From contig JBAQTC010000054.1 in NCBI GenBank assembly GCA_049296795.1, positions 1 through 64,000 of the forward strand: a stretch of 64,000 bases of DNA, given 5' to 3'. Positions within the stretch are counted from its first letter, which is position 1. Every line of letters begins with the position of its first letter. Made by a program: the position numbers and the translations under genes. Of the stretch, positions 8,768 to 17,000 are shown piece after piece. The notes under the pieces were generated by a model. It was not told where the DNA came from, ran no database searches, and saw only the letters and a program-made list of their open reading frames with translations. Origin of the DNA: CAXNKH01 sp049296795. Lineage in GTDB: Bacteria > Pseudomonadota > Gammaproteobacteria > Burkholderiales > Burkholderiaceae_C.

Positions 8768-8792
8768 CAGCGGCGACACCGTGTCGCCGCTG
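8768..8792 (-). terminator. Strong hairpin between livK and livH, attenuating terminator
   Basis: A perfect 11-bp stem (CAGCGGCGACA / TGTCGCCGCTG) with a 3-base loop. On the minus strand it is followed by TTTTAT. It lies just after the binding-protein stop and before the permease start. This arrangement probably stops or stabilises part of the transcript so that the binding protein is made in excess over the membrane components. The structure is seen directly, the effect is inferred. Confidence 0.72.
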
Positions 8793-8812
8793 CCAAAGTC
8801 AAAAAACCAGGT

Positions 8813-10090
8813 TTACTTTTTCTTGAAGCCCGATGCAATCCACTCGGCACTTTTCACGCCTTCGGGTGGGTTGACTTGTTCAGCCGAATAGCGCTTCACA
8901 TTGGTCACCGTCATCTGACCCTTCACCATCTTGGTTTGGCCATAAACAGTTTCCGTAATGGCCTGGTGTCCTTTACCCAAGCCCATTTTGATCAAGCCAG
9001 CCGGGCTGGCGAACGACAGGTTCTCGAAAGCCGCCGTCACCTGCTCCATGCTCGGGCGCTGTCCGCCGTTAGCAGCTTGGGCTTTTTCCCATGCGGCTTT
9101 GACGCCCAAAATCGCTTGCGTCATTTGGTAAGCCGCATAGTTCGGTGGCACGTTGTAGCGATCTTTGAACGTCGCGCTGTACCACTTGTTGAGTGCATTG
9201 TCAGGAGCAAAAACGCCGTAAGGACCGCGCGCACCAATCACCGTTCCGTCCGGGATTTGCGCCGCCAGCTTGTACATGGCGGTTTCACCGGTGGTCAGGA
9301 TAACGGTTGACTTCTTGAATAGACCGCGCGGGCCCGCTTGCAAAATAAAAGCTTCCAAGTCGCCATCCCAGAAACTGGAATGAATCACATCTGCACCGCT
9401 GGAGAGCAGGGTGGAAATTTCAGTGTTGTATTGACCGGCAAACAATTTTGGCATTTGCGAGGTGGCTGTCTGGGTGGCAGGCTGCAGCTGTTTCATGGTC
9501 GCATCAAAATCAGCCCAGGAGTCCTGACCCCAAGCGTAATTCTGGTTGATACCCGCTATTTTCTTAATCCCAGGCTTGAGTGCTTTGGCATATAGCGCAG
9601 CACCCACACTGTCCATGGTGGAGTGAGAAGCTGTGCGGAACACATGCTTGTAGCTGGCATCTTCAAAAATACGCGGGGTACCGCAATCAAAGAAGACTGT
9701 CAGTTTTTTCAGCTCTTCGGCCACCGGAGCAACCGCCAGGCAATTGCCGCTGGAGATGTAGCCAATCACGATATCAACGTTTGAACGTTGCACCAGATTT
9801 CGAAATTCGGTCACCTGGGTCGTGGTGCTGCCCGCTTCGTCGATCAAGACCATTTGCAGCGGTGCACCGCCAAAACCCTTGGCGCTGTAAGGCTCGGGAA
9901 TTTTGCCGCCGTTGAGCATTTCGAAAGTAATTTCAGCCGCGTTGCGCGCGGGCACACCAAAAGGCCCAGCAGCAGGACCCGACAAAAAAGTCACCACGCC
10001 GATCTTGAGTGGCGCTGGGTCTTGGGCCAAGACGGGGCTCACCAAGGCAGCTGCGGCCAAGGCGGTGAAAAGTTTTTTGAAACTGAACAT
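8813..10090 (-). CDS. livK: Periplasmic substrate-binding protein, LivK/HAAT family
   Basis: A 425-residue type I periplasmic binding protein. It begins with a signal peptide (MFSFKKLFTALAAAALVSPVLAQ, cleavage after LAQ near 21). The mature protein starts PLKIGVVTFLSGPAAGPFG, a standard fold opening, and continues through DEAGSTTTQV and IGYISSGNCLAVAP. It delivers the ligand to LivHM. The start at 10090 has AAAGGAA seven bases upstream. A longer upstream reading to 10162 would put extra residues before the signal peptide. It is the first gene of the operon and diverges from the acyl-CoA dehydrogenase gene at 10323. The ligand is unknown. Alicyclic or aromatic carboxylate is inferred from the downstream enzymes. 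Confidence 0.84.
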   Translation of the reverse strand: MFSFKKLFTALAAAALVSPVLAQDPAPLKIGVVTFLSGPAAGPFGVPARNAAEITFEMLNGGKIPEPYSAKGFGGAPLQMVLIDEAGSTTTQVTEFRNLVQRSNVDIVIGYISSGNCLAVAPVAEELKKLTVFFDCGTPRIFEDASYKHVFRTASHSTMDSVGAALYAKALKPGIKKIAGINQNYAWGQDSWADFDATMKQLQPATQTATSQMPKLFAGQYNTEISTLLSSGADVIHSSFWDGDLEAFILQAGPRGLFKKSTVILTTGETAMYKLAAQIPDGTVIGARGPYGVFAPDNALNKWYSATFKDRYNVPPNYAAYQMTQAILGVKAAWEKAQAANGGQRPSMEQVTAAFENLSFASPAGLIKMGLGKGHQAITETVYGQTKMVKGQMTVTNVKRYSAEQVNPPEGVKSAEWIASGFKKK

Positions 10091-10221
10091 CAAATTTCCT
10101 TTATCAATCTTTGTGGAGACTATCGCTAGCTGTCCGCAACGGGTGCAACCCGGTCTGAACAAACCTGCTGTTATCCTAACTGACGAACTCTAAATTTTTA
10201 TTGAATTCAGCGGCCCCGTCC

Positions 10222-10237
10222 AAAGGGTTTACCCTTT
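10222..10237. promoter_or_regulatory. Palindrome in the divergent intergenic region
   Basis: AAAGGGTTTACCCTTT: 7-bp perfect arms around a 2-base centre, in the 232-base gap between livK (minus) and the acyl-CoA dehydrogenase gene (plus). The position suits an operator controlling both divergent units. No regulator gene lies in either unit, so the binding protein is unknown. Confidence 0.45.
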
Positions 10238-10322
10238 ATTCATCCTAAAATTTCCCGAATTAACCCCAACTCGCGCTTGCTCAGTCTGCCCCATTCGCTC
10301 AAAAAATGTACCCTATCGATTT

Positions 10323-11492
10323 ATGAAAACAACTATTCCAACATCCGACAAATACCAGGAAATTCGCGATGCACTGCGTGATCTTTGCGCCCAATTTGAT
10401 TCGAGCTATTGGCAAGGCGTTGATGAAGCCCGGGGCTACCCTGAGCAATTCGTCAACACCTTGACCCAGGCCGGTTGGCTGGCGGCCCTGATTCCGGCCG
10501 AATACGGTGGTTCCGGCCTGGGCTTGGCCGAGGCTTCGGTGATCATGGAAGAAATTAATTTCAGTGGCGGCAATGCGGGTTCCTGTCATGGCCAGATGTA
10601 CAACATGGGCACCTTGCTGCGCCACGGTTCGCTCGAACAAAAAAAGCTTTACTTGCCCAAGATTGCAAGCGGTGAGCTGCGTTTGCAATCGATGGCCGTG
10701 ACCGAACCCAGCACCGGGACCGACACCACCCAACTCAAGACCACGGCGCTTAGAAAAGGCGACCGTTATGTGGTGAGCGGGCAGAAAGTTTGGATTTCAC
10801 GCATCCAGCATTCCGACCTGATGATTTTGCTAGCCCGCACCACGCCACTGGCCGAGGTCAAGAAAAAGTCTTTGGGCATGTCCATTTTCATCGTCGACCT
10901 GCAGCAAGCCATTGGTCAGGGCATGACGGTGAGGCCAATCCCGAACATGGTGAACCATGAAACCAACGAAGTGTTTTTTGACAACCTGGAAATCCCGGCC
11001 GAGAACCTGATTGGCGAGGAAGGCCAGGGCTTCAAATACATTCTTGACGGACTCAATGCCGAACGCACCTTGATTGCTGCCGAATGCATCGGTGATGCTT
11101 GGTGGTTTATCGACAAGGCCAGACGTTACGCCACCGAGCGGGTGGTGTTCAACCGCCCGATTGGTCAAAACCAAGGGGTTCAGTTCCCAATTGCAGACAG
11201 CTATATCGAAACTGAGGCCGCCAACTTGATGCGCTTTGCCGCCTGCGATCTGTTTGACGCCGGCCAGCCCTGTGGTGCCCAGGCCAATATGGCCAAATAC
11301 TTGGCAGCCAAGGCTTCCTGGGAAGCCGCCAATGTCTGCTTGCAAACCCATGGCGGATTTGGTTTTGCCTGCGAATACGATGTGGAACGCAAATTCCGCG
11401 AGACCCGTCTGTATCAAGTGGCGCCGATTTCCACCAACTTAATTTATTCCTATGTGGCGGAGCATTTATTGGGCCTGCCGCGCTCGTTTTAA
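10323..11492 (+). CDS. Acyl-CoA dehydrogenase with displaced catalytic-base position
   Basis: A 389-residue acyl-CoA dehydrogenase. The FAD-contact motif VTEPSTGTDTT (126-136) and QTHGGFGF (341-348) are intact. The C-terminal segment where most family members have the catalytic Glu reads LYQVAPISTN, with Pro368 aligned to the Glu371 of the AliB-like protein in this window. Glu247 in LNAERTLIAAE sits where isovaleryl- and long-chain enzymes carry their base (helix G), so the enzyme is probably active with that geometry. It leads a plus-strand unit with a CoA-transferase, an MmgE/PrpD protein and a CitE-like lyase. Substrate unknown. A branched or dicarboxylic acyl-CoA is a reasonable guess. 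Confidence 0.8.
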   Translation: MKTTIPTSDKYQEIRDALRDLCAQFDSSYWQGVDEARGYPEQFVNTLTQAGWLAALIPAEYGGSGLGLAEASVIMEEINFSGGNAGSCHGQMYNMGTLLRHGSLEQKKLYLPKIASGELRLQSMAVTEPSTGTDTTQLKTTALRKGDRYVVSGQKVWISRIQHSDLMILLARTTPLAEVKKKSLGMSIFIVDLQQAIGQGMTVRPIPNMVNHETNEVFFDNLEIPAENLIGEEGQGFKYILDGLNAERTLIAAECIGDAWWFIDKARRYATERVVFNRPIGQNQGVQFPIADSYIETEAANLMRFAACDLFDAGQPCGAQANMAKYLAAKASWEAANVCLQTHGGFGFACEYDVERKFRETRLYQVAPISTNLIYSYVAEHLLGLPRSF

Positions 11493-11506
11493 TTTCAATC
11501 ATCCCC

Positions 11507-12688
11507 ATGACACGACCTCTGGACGGCATCACCGTCATCGCTCTTGAGCACGCTATTGCAGCACCGTTTTGCACTCGCCAACTGGCCGATTTAGGGGCCC
11601 GAGTCATTAAAGTCGAGCGCCCCGGTTCGGGTGATTTCGCCCGTGGCTACGACCAGCGCGTCAACGGCCTGGCTTCGCACTTTGTTTGGGTCAACCGCTC
11701 CAAAGAAAGTCTAACGCTAGACCTTAAACAGGAGTCCGCGCTCGCTGCGCTCAAGCAATTGCTGAGCACTGCCGATGTGTTGGTGCAAAACCTGGCACCC
11801 GGCGCTGCAGCACGCATGGGGCTGTCCGCTGAGGAACTGCATCAAACCAACCCTGGCCTGATTGTGTGCGACATCTCGGGTTACGGTGGTGATGGTCCTT
11901 ACCGCGACAAAAAAGCTTACGACCTATTGATCCAGAGCGAAGCCGGATTTTTGTCAGTCACCGGAACCCCGGACGATCCATCCAAAGCGGGCTGCTCGAT
12001 TGCTGACATTGCCGCCGGCATGTATGCCTACACCAACGTCATGGCAGCGCTGCTGCAACGACAAAAAACCGGCAAAGGAAGCCACATCGATGTCTCGATG
12101 CTCGAAGCACTGGGCGAATGGATGAGCTATCCGATGTATTACGCCTACCAAGGCGCCGAACCGCCACCGCGCAGCGGCGCCTCACACGCCACCATTTACC
12201 CTTACGGCCCATTCCAGACCGGCGACGGCAACACCATCATGCTGGGTTTGCAAAATGAACGGGAGTGGTTGGCTTTTTGTGAAACCGTGCTGCAGCAACC
12301 CGATCTCGCGACCAACCCGGACTACGCCAGCAATTTCAAGCGCAACGAGAATCGACAAGCGCTGGCCGATTTGATCCTGGCCTGCTTTCAGCCCTTGAGC
12401 GCTGCGAATGTGCTGCAGCGATTGGAGTTGGCACAAATCGCCAATGCCCAAGTCAACAGCATGCACCAAGTCTGGAACCATCCGCAACTTCAAGCGCGTG
12501 AACGCTGGACCACAGTGAACTCCCCGGCCGGCGAACTGCCGGCCTTGCTGCCGCCCGGGCGCAATAACAGTTTTGATTACCGGATGGAAGCCATTCCCGC
12601 TGTCGGCCAACATACCCAGGCCATTTTGGATGAACTGGGCTTCGACTCGGCGACTCAAACTCGTTTGCGCAACTCTGGCGCCATCTGA
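11507..12688 (+). CDS. Family III CoA-transferase (CaiB/BaiF)
   Basis: A 393-residue CoA-transferase of the formyl-CoA transferase/CaiB fold. Features include the opening LDGITVIALEHAIAAPFCTRQLADLGARVIK, the segment LVQNLAPGAAARMGL, and the presumed catalytic Asp167 in SIADIAAGMYA, which forms the acyl-aspartyl intermediate in family III enzymes. It moves CoA between two carboxylic acids in the cytoplasm. Close relatives act on succinyl-CoA with mesaconate, citramalate, itaconate and others, so the acceptor cannot be fixed. It starts 14 bases after the dehydrogenase gene. Confidence 0.82.
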   Translation: MTRPLDGITVIALEHAIAAPFCTRQLADLGARVIKVERPGSGDFARGYDQRVNGLASHFVWVNRSKESLTLDLKQESALAALKQLLSTADVLVQNLAPGAAARMGLSAEELHQTNPGLIVCDISGYGGDGPYRDKKAYDLLIQSEAGFLSVTGTPDDPSKAGCSIADIAAGMYAYTNVMAALLQRQKTGKGSHIDVSMLEALGEWMSYPMYYAYQGAEPPPRSGASHATIYPYGPFQTGDGNTIMLGLQNEREWLAFCETVLQQPDLATNPDYASNFKRNENRQALADLILACFQPLSAANVLQRLELAQIANAQVNSMHQVWNHPQLQARERWTTVNSPAGELPALLPPGRNNSFDYRMEAIPAVGQHTQAILDELGFDSATQTRLRNSGAI

Positions 12689-12726
12689 AACCATTTGAAT
12701 TTTCATTTCAGCGGAGAAACCTCTAC

Positions 12727-14088
12727 ATGTCTGACCATCCCTCACTCGAACTCGCCACTTTTGCTGCCAACTTGCGTTACGTCGACATCCCGCAACCGGT
12801 GGTGCGCCGTACGGAAGATCTGCTGGTGGACTGGTTCGGCTCTACGGTTGCCGGCAAAGGTGCGAAAGCCGTTGAAATCATGAACAGCTTCGCCACCAGC
12901 ATGGGGCCACAACACGGCCCCAGCGAACTCATTGCAGGGCGCAGCCGAACCAGCCCTTATTTCGCTGCCATGTGCAATGCCGCAGCTTCGCACATGGTCG
13001 AGCAGGACGACGTGCACAACAGCTCGGTCTTTCATCCGGCGACTGTGGTTTTATCAGCCGCCCTGGCCACCGCCCAGGCCATTGGCGCTAGCGGTCAACA
13101 GCTGCTGGCCGCTTCAGTCGCGGGTTACGAAGTGGGGATCCGGGTCGGGGAATTCCTGGGGCGCTCCCATTACAAGGTATTTCACACCACCGGCACTGCC
13201 GGCACCTTGGCCGCCGCCGCTGCGGTCGGCAATTTGCTGGGCTTGAGTCCATCACAAATGCTCAACGCTTTTGGCTCAGCGGGCACACAGTCCGCCGGTT
13301 TATGGGAATTCCTGCGCGACGCCGCCGATTCAAAACAGTTGCACACTGCCCACGCCAGTGCCGCTGGCCTGCAGTCGGCCTATTTGGCGCAGCAAGGCTT
13401 CACCGGGGCCCAACACATTCTCGAAGGCGCGCAGGGCATGGCCGCCGGAATGTCGAGCGACGCCGACCCGAAGCGACTGACTGATGGACTGGGAACGCGC
13501 TGGGCTACGGCCGAGACTTCTTTCAAATACCACGCTTCCTGCCGTCACACCCATCCGGCAGCCGACGCCTTGATCAAGGTGATGCAAGAACAGCAACTCC
13601 AGGCCGCGGACATCAGCAAAGTCGTCACCCATGTGCATCAAGGAGCGATTGACGTGCTCGGGCCGGTGGTCGATCCCAGTACGATTCACCAATCCAAATT
13701 TTCCATGGGGACTGTGCTGGCCCTGGCCGCCCGATTTGGTTTCGCCGGTTTGAGTGAATTTCAGCAAAGTTTTGCTGATTCGGAGACTCGCGATTTCTGT
13801 GATCGGGTCGAGATGGCGCTTGATACCGAAGTGGACGCCGCTTACCCGAAACGCTGGATCGGCAAAGTCACGGTGCAGACCCGCGATGGCCGAGTATTTC
13901 AAGGCCGAGTCGATGAGCCCAAAGGCGACCCCGGCAACACCCTGAGTCGCACCGAGATCACCGACAAGGCCATGCGCCTGGCCAGTTACAGCCAAGGCGC
14001 CAGCCCCGAAGAAATGCGATTGGCTATTGAAGCTCTGTGGCAAATCGCCCAAGCCAAGCAAGTCACTGCTTTGTTGACCGCAGCATGA
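12727..14088 (+). CDS. MmgE/PrpD family protein
   Basis: A 453-residue member of the family that includes 2-methylcitrate dehydratase (PrpD), immune-responsive gene 1 (cis-aconitate decarboxylase) and MmgE. Recognisable segments are the helical start with LLVDWFGSTVAGKG, AAASHMVEQDDVHNSSVFHPATVV (near 82-105), and FKYHASCRHTHPAADAL near 265-281. Lyase or dehydratase action on a tricarboxylate-like or branched hydroxy acid is expected. No prpB, prpC or acnD is nearby, so a methylcitrate role is unlikely. It overlaps the next gene by four bases (ATGA). Confidence 0.78.
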   Translation: MSDHPSLELATFAANLRYVDIPQPVVRRTEDLLVDWFGSTVAGKGAKAVEIMNSFATSMGPQHGPSELIAGRSRTSPYFAAMCNAAASHMVEQDDVHNSSVFHPATVVLSAALATAQAIGASGQQLLAASVAGYEVGIRVGEFLGRSHYKVFHTTGTAGTLAAAAAVGNLLGLSPSQMLNAFGSAGTQSAGLWEFLRDAADSKQLHTAHASAAGLQSAYLAQQGFTGAQHILEGAQGMAAGMSSDADPKRLTDGLGTRWATAETSFKYHASCRHTHPAADALIKVMQEQQLQAADISKVVTHVHQGAIDVLGPVVDPSTIHQSKFSMGTVLALAARFGFAGLSEFQQSFADSETRDFCDRVEMALDTEVDAAYPKRWIGKVTVQTRDGRVFQGRVDEPKGDPGNTLSRTEITDKAMRLASYSQGASPEEMRLAIEALWQIAQAKQVTALLTAA

Positions 14089-14921
14089 CGAACGCCAATA
14101 TCCAACTGGCGCGCTCCTTTCTCTTTGTTCCTGGCAATCGGCCAGAGCGCTTCGTCAAGGCCTTGAACAGCGGCGCCGACATGGTGATTGTTGATCTGGA
14201 AGACGCCGTAGCCGCAAGCGACAAAGCGGCAGCACGTTCAGCCCTACAACAGGCTTGGCCCAGTTTCAGCGATGCTGACCGTTCACGGCTGCTGGTACGC
14301 ATCAATGCCTGTGACAGCGCCTGGCATGCAGACGATTTGCAACTGATGCGCCTGCTGCAACCCGTTGCCATTTTGTTGCCCAAGGCTGAAACAGCGGCCC
14401 AGATTCTTGGGTTGTCCCAAGCCATGGGCCCTTCCTGCGCGCTGATTCCTCTGATTGAATCGGCCTTGGGGATTTTCAACCTGCACGCGATTGCTGCTGC
14501 ACCGCAGGTGATCCGGTTGGCCCTGGGTCACATTGATTTGCAAGCTGATTTGGGAATGCAATGTGGTCCCGATGAGAGCGAACTGTTGCCGGTTCGCTTC
14601 ACCATGGTGCTGGCCTCGCGCTTGGCCCAACTGGCACCCCCCCTTGATGGGGTCACGGTGCGAACCGACGATCCGGCCCAGATGCATAGCGACACCTTGC
14701 GCGGAAAACGCATGGGCTTTGGCGCCAGGCTGTGTATTCACCCCTCGCAAGTGGCTCCTGCCCATGCCGCTTTAGCGCCCAGCGCCGAGGAACTCGATTG
14801 GGCCCGACGGGTGGTGGCTGCCGATGCGGCCTCTCAGGGTGCCGCCATCAAGCTCGATGGCCGCATGATTGACAGACCGGTAGTACTGCTGGCGCAACGT
14901 ACACTGCGCCTGGCTGAATAG
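14085..14921 (+). CDS. CitE-like acyl-CoA lyase (HpcH/HpaI aldolase superfamily)
   Basis: A 278-residue CitE-family protein. It has RSFLFVPGNRPERF at the start, the Mg-binding VDLEDAV near 44-50, LIESALGIFNL with a metal-binding Glu, and LALGHIDLQADLG. Stand-alone CitE homologues cleave or hydrolyse malyl-, methylmalyl- or citramalyl-CoA. No citDF genes are present, so this is not a citrate lyase subunit. The start at the ATGA overlap with the MmgE gene is preferred over an in-frame ATG at 14037. It ends the unit, just before a strong bidirectional terminator. It suggests the pathway ends in retro-aldol cleavage of a beta-hydroxyacyl-CoA, giving for example acetyl-CoA plus a keto acid. Confidence 0.75.
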   Translation: MTNANIQLARSFLFVPGNRPERFVKALNSGADMVIVDLEDAVAASDKAAARSALQQAWPSFSDADRSRLLVRINACDSAWHADDLQLMRLLQPVAILLPKAETAAQILGLSQAMGPSCALIPLIESALGIFNLHAIAAAPQVIRLALGHIDLQADLGMQCGPDESELLPVRFTMVLASRLAQLAPPLDGVTVRTDDPAQMHSDTLRGKRMGFGARLCIHPSQVAPAHAALAPSAEELDWARRVVAADAASQGAAIKLDGRMIDRPVVLLAQRTLRLAE

Positions 14922-14940
14922 ACCGAAGTCGCTCAGGCAT

Positions 14941-14970
14941 AAAAAAGCCCGCAAACTTGCGGGCTTTTTT
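14941..14970. terminator. Bidirectional intrinsic terminator
   Basis: Fourteen-base perfect arms from AAAAAAGCCCGCAA to TTGCGGGCTTTTTT with a 2-base centre. The GC stem is flanked by A6 and T6, so it works on both strands. It lies between the convergent citE-like gene and the helicase gene. Confidence 0.92.
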
Positions 14971-14984
14971 AGTCTTGTTTCGGA

Positions 14985-16760
14985 TCAACGATCTGACTTT
15001 GAGAAACGCTTTTGGCTATCCCGGGGAACAAACACCTTGCCGTTACTGGCAGGTTTGGCAAATGCCGGTTTTCCAAATGCGCCCTTGTTCAGGTTGGGCT
15101 TCCCCAGCGTCGAGTTGCGCGGTCCAGCGTCGGGACGCTGCGCGAAATCCTGGCGTGGCGCAAAGTCAGCGCGCGGTGCTCCGGCTCTGGGCGCATCTTG
15201 GCGCGGTGCAGCAAAACGGTCATTGAAGCCCCCTTTGCGCTCGTAACTGCGGCCAGCACCCGGGCCCGGGCCTGGTCCGAAATTGCGACCCCGTGAATTA
15301 TTGTCGTTAGCGCCACGGCTGTTGCGACCGCCAAAATTGGCGTTTGGACGCGAGTCCGGAAAGCGCTGTTGTGGCTCCAGGCCAGGAATTGTTTCTGACT
15401 TGAATTGCTGGCGCGTGAACCCTTCAATATCAAAAATCTTGCGACGATCACGGATTTCGGCCATGGTCACAGCAATACCATCACGCCCGGCCCTACCGGT
15501 ACGGCCGATGCGGTGGGTGTAATCCTCAGCTTTCATAGGCAAGCCAAAGTTGAACACGTGGCTGATGGTGGGCACATCGATACCGCGAGCGGCCACATCG
15601 GTTGCCACCAAAATTTGTACCTGACCTTGACGCAAAGCCATCAAGCGGCGATTGCGCAAACCCTGGCTCAAAGCACCATGCAAGGCCACGGCTGAGAAAC
15701 CATCCTGCTGCAGGTCATTGGCCAAACCGTCACACTCAATTTGGGTGCTGGCAAAAACGATGGCTTGATTAATCGTGGTGTCGCGCAACCAGTGGTCCAG
15801 CAACTTGCGTTTGTGCTGGGCGTTGTCGGCCCAAAACAGAACTTCTTTGATGTTTTGGTGTTTTTCCTGCGGGCTGTCGATTTGCACGCGCTGGGGTTCA
15901 CGCATAACGCGCTGGGCCAACTGCTGGATGCGTGGCGCAAAAGTAGCGCTGAACATCATGGTTTGCTTGCGGGCAATCGTCAATTGGTTGACTTCAGCGA
16001 GATCGTCGGCGAAGCCCAGATCCAACATGCGGTCAGCTTCGTCGACCACCAGGAACTGAACCTGGTCCAATTTAATCTGCATAGAACGCTGCAAATCGAG
16101 CAGACGGCCCGGTGTCGCCACCACCAGATTGGCGTTCTGGAGCTTGGCAATTTGCAACTGGTAAGGCATACCACCAACCACGTTAGCAATCCGAAGGCCA
16201 CGGCAATGCTGGACTAAATCGATGGCGTCATGTGCCACTTGCTGGGCCAGTTCACGAGTCGGGCACAGGATCAAGGCACCGGGGGTAGCCGCCTTGAAAT
16301 TGCGCGCATTGGTCGGGTCTTTGCGCTTGGGGCGCTTGGGCGCTACCTCACCCTTGGCAGCAGCTTCCGCTGTAGCACGCTCGAAATCAGCACGTTCCTG
16401 CGCTTCGGCTTGGGCTTGTTGCTGTAGCAAGGTGTGCAGCACGGGCAACAAGAAAGCTGCGGTCTTGCCGCTGCCGGTCTGGCTCGAGACCATCAGGTCC
16501 ACAAAGCGTGCTGCTTGGGAGGCCGAAGCTTCCCCTTGCATGGCCAAAGGAATGGTTTTGTCTTGAACCGTGGTGGGTTGGGTGAAACCGAGGTCCTGTA
16601 CAGCACGAATCAGCTCGGGCGCCAGACCTAATTTGATAAAGCCATTAGGCAGGACTTCGGCGGCTGGTGCCGTCTCAGCCATGATTTCATTGGGCTGAGC
16701 AAAAGTCTCAGTCGATTGGGCAGGCGCGAATTCGCCCGTCACCGCAAAAGTGTCAGTCAT
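14985..16760 (-). CDS. rhlE: DEAD-box ATP-dependent RNA helicase, RhlE type
   Basis: A 591-residue DEAD-box helicase. Motifs in order: Q motif (GFTQPTTVQ), SSQTGSGKTAAF, PTRELAQQV, TPGRLLDL, DEAD (VVDEADRMLDLGF), SAT (MMFSATF), ATDVAARGIDVP and HRIGRTGRAGRDG. It remodels structured RNA in ribosome assembly or mRNA decay. A charged insert of about 45 residues rich in Ala, Glu and Lys (near 115-160) separates motif I from motif Ia. The last 130 residues form a disordered Arg/Gly/Asn/Pro-rich basic tail, a likely RNA-binding extension. The 240-base upstream region (16761-17000) holds a short CTCAC/GTGAG hairpin and no gene, suggesting a regulated leader. Confidence 0.88.
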   Translation of the reverse strand: MTDTFAVTGEFAPAQSTETFAQPNEIMAETAPAAEVLPNGFIKLGLAPELIRAVQDLGFTQPTTVQDKTIPLAMQGEASASQAARFVDLMVSSQTGSGKTAAFLLPVLHTLLQQQAQAEAQERADFERATAEAAAKGEVAPKRPKRKDPTNARNFKAATPGALILCPTRELAQQVAHDAIDLVQHCRGLRIANVVGGMPYQLQIAKLQNANLVVATPGRLLDLQRSMQIKLDQVQFLVVDEADRMLDLGFADDLAEVNQLTIARKQTMMFSATFAPRIQQLAQRVMREPQRVQIDSPQEKHQNIKEVLFWADNAQHKRKLLDHWLRDTTINQAIVFASTQIECDGLANDLQQDGFSAVALHGALSQGLRNRRLMALRQGQVQILVATDVAARGIDVPTISHVFNFGLPMKAEDYTHRIGRTGRAGRDGIAVTMAEIRDRRKIFDIEGFTRQQFKSETIPGLEPQQRFPDSRPNANFGGRNSRGANDNNSRGRNFGPGPGPGAGRSYERKGGFNDRFAAPRQDAPRAGAPRADFAPRQDFAQRPDAGPRNSTLGKPNLNKGAFGKPAFAKPASNGKVFVPRDSQKRFSKSDR

Positions 16761-17000
16761 TTTTTTCTCACACGCGAGCGCCGCAGGTACTGCGACTGCT
16801 CCGTCAATGGTTAAAAAACATCAACCATCAAACGAAGCCTGCGCCGGTTTGACCGGTGCTGGGGACTCACTCATTTGGTGAGCCCACTGTGTGAAGGGAG
16901 ATGTACAAATGCGCTACTATTTGCAGCACAGCCTGCGATTATGCCACGGATTCGGGTTTACACCTAGAATAATTTTGAACCGCCCCGAGCAGTCTCTGTC

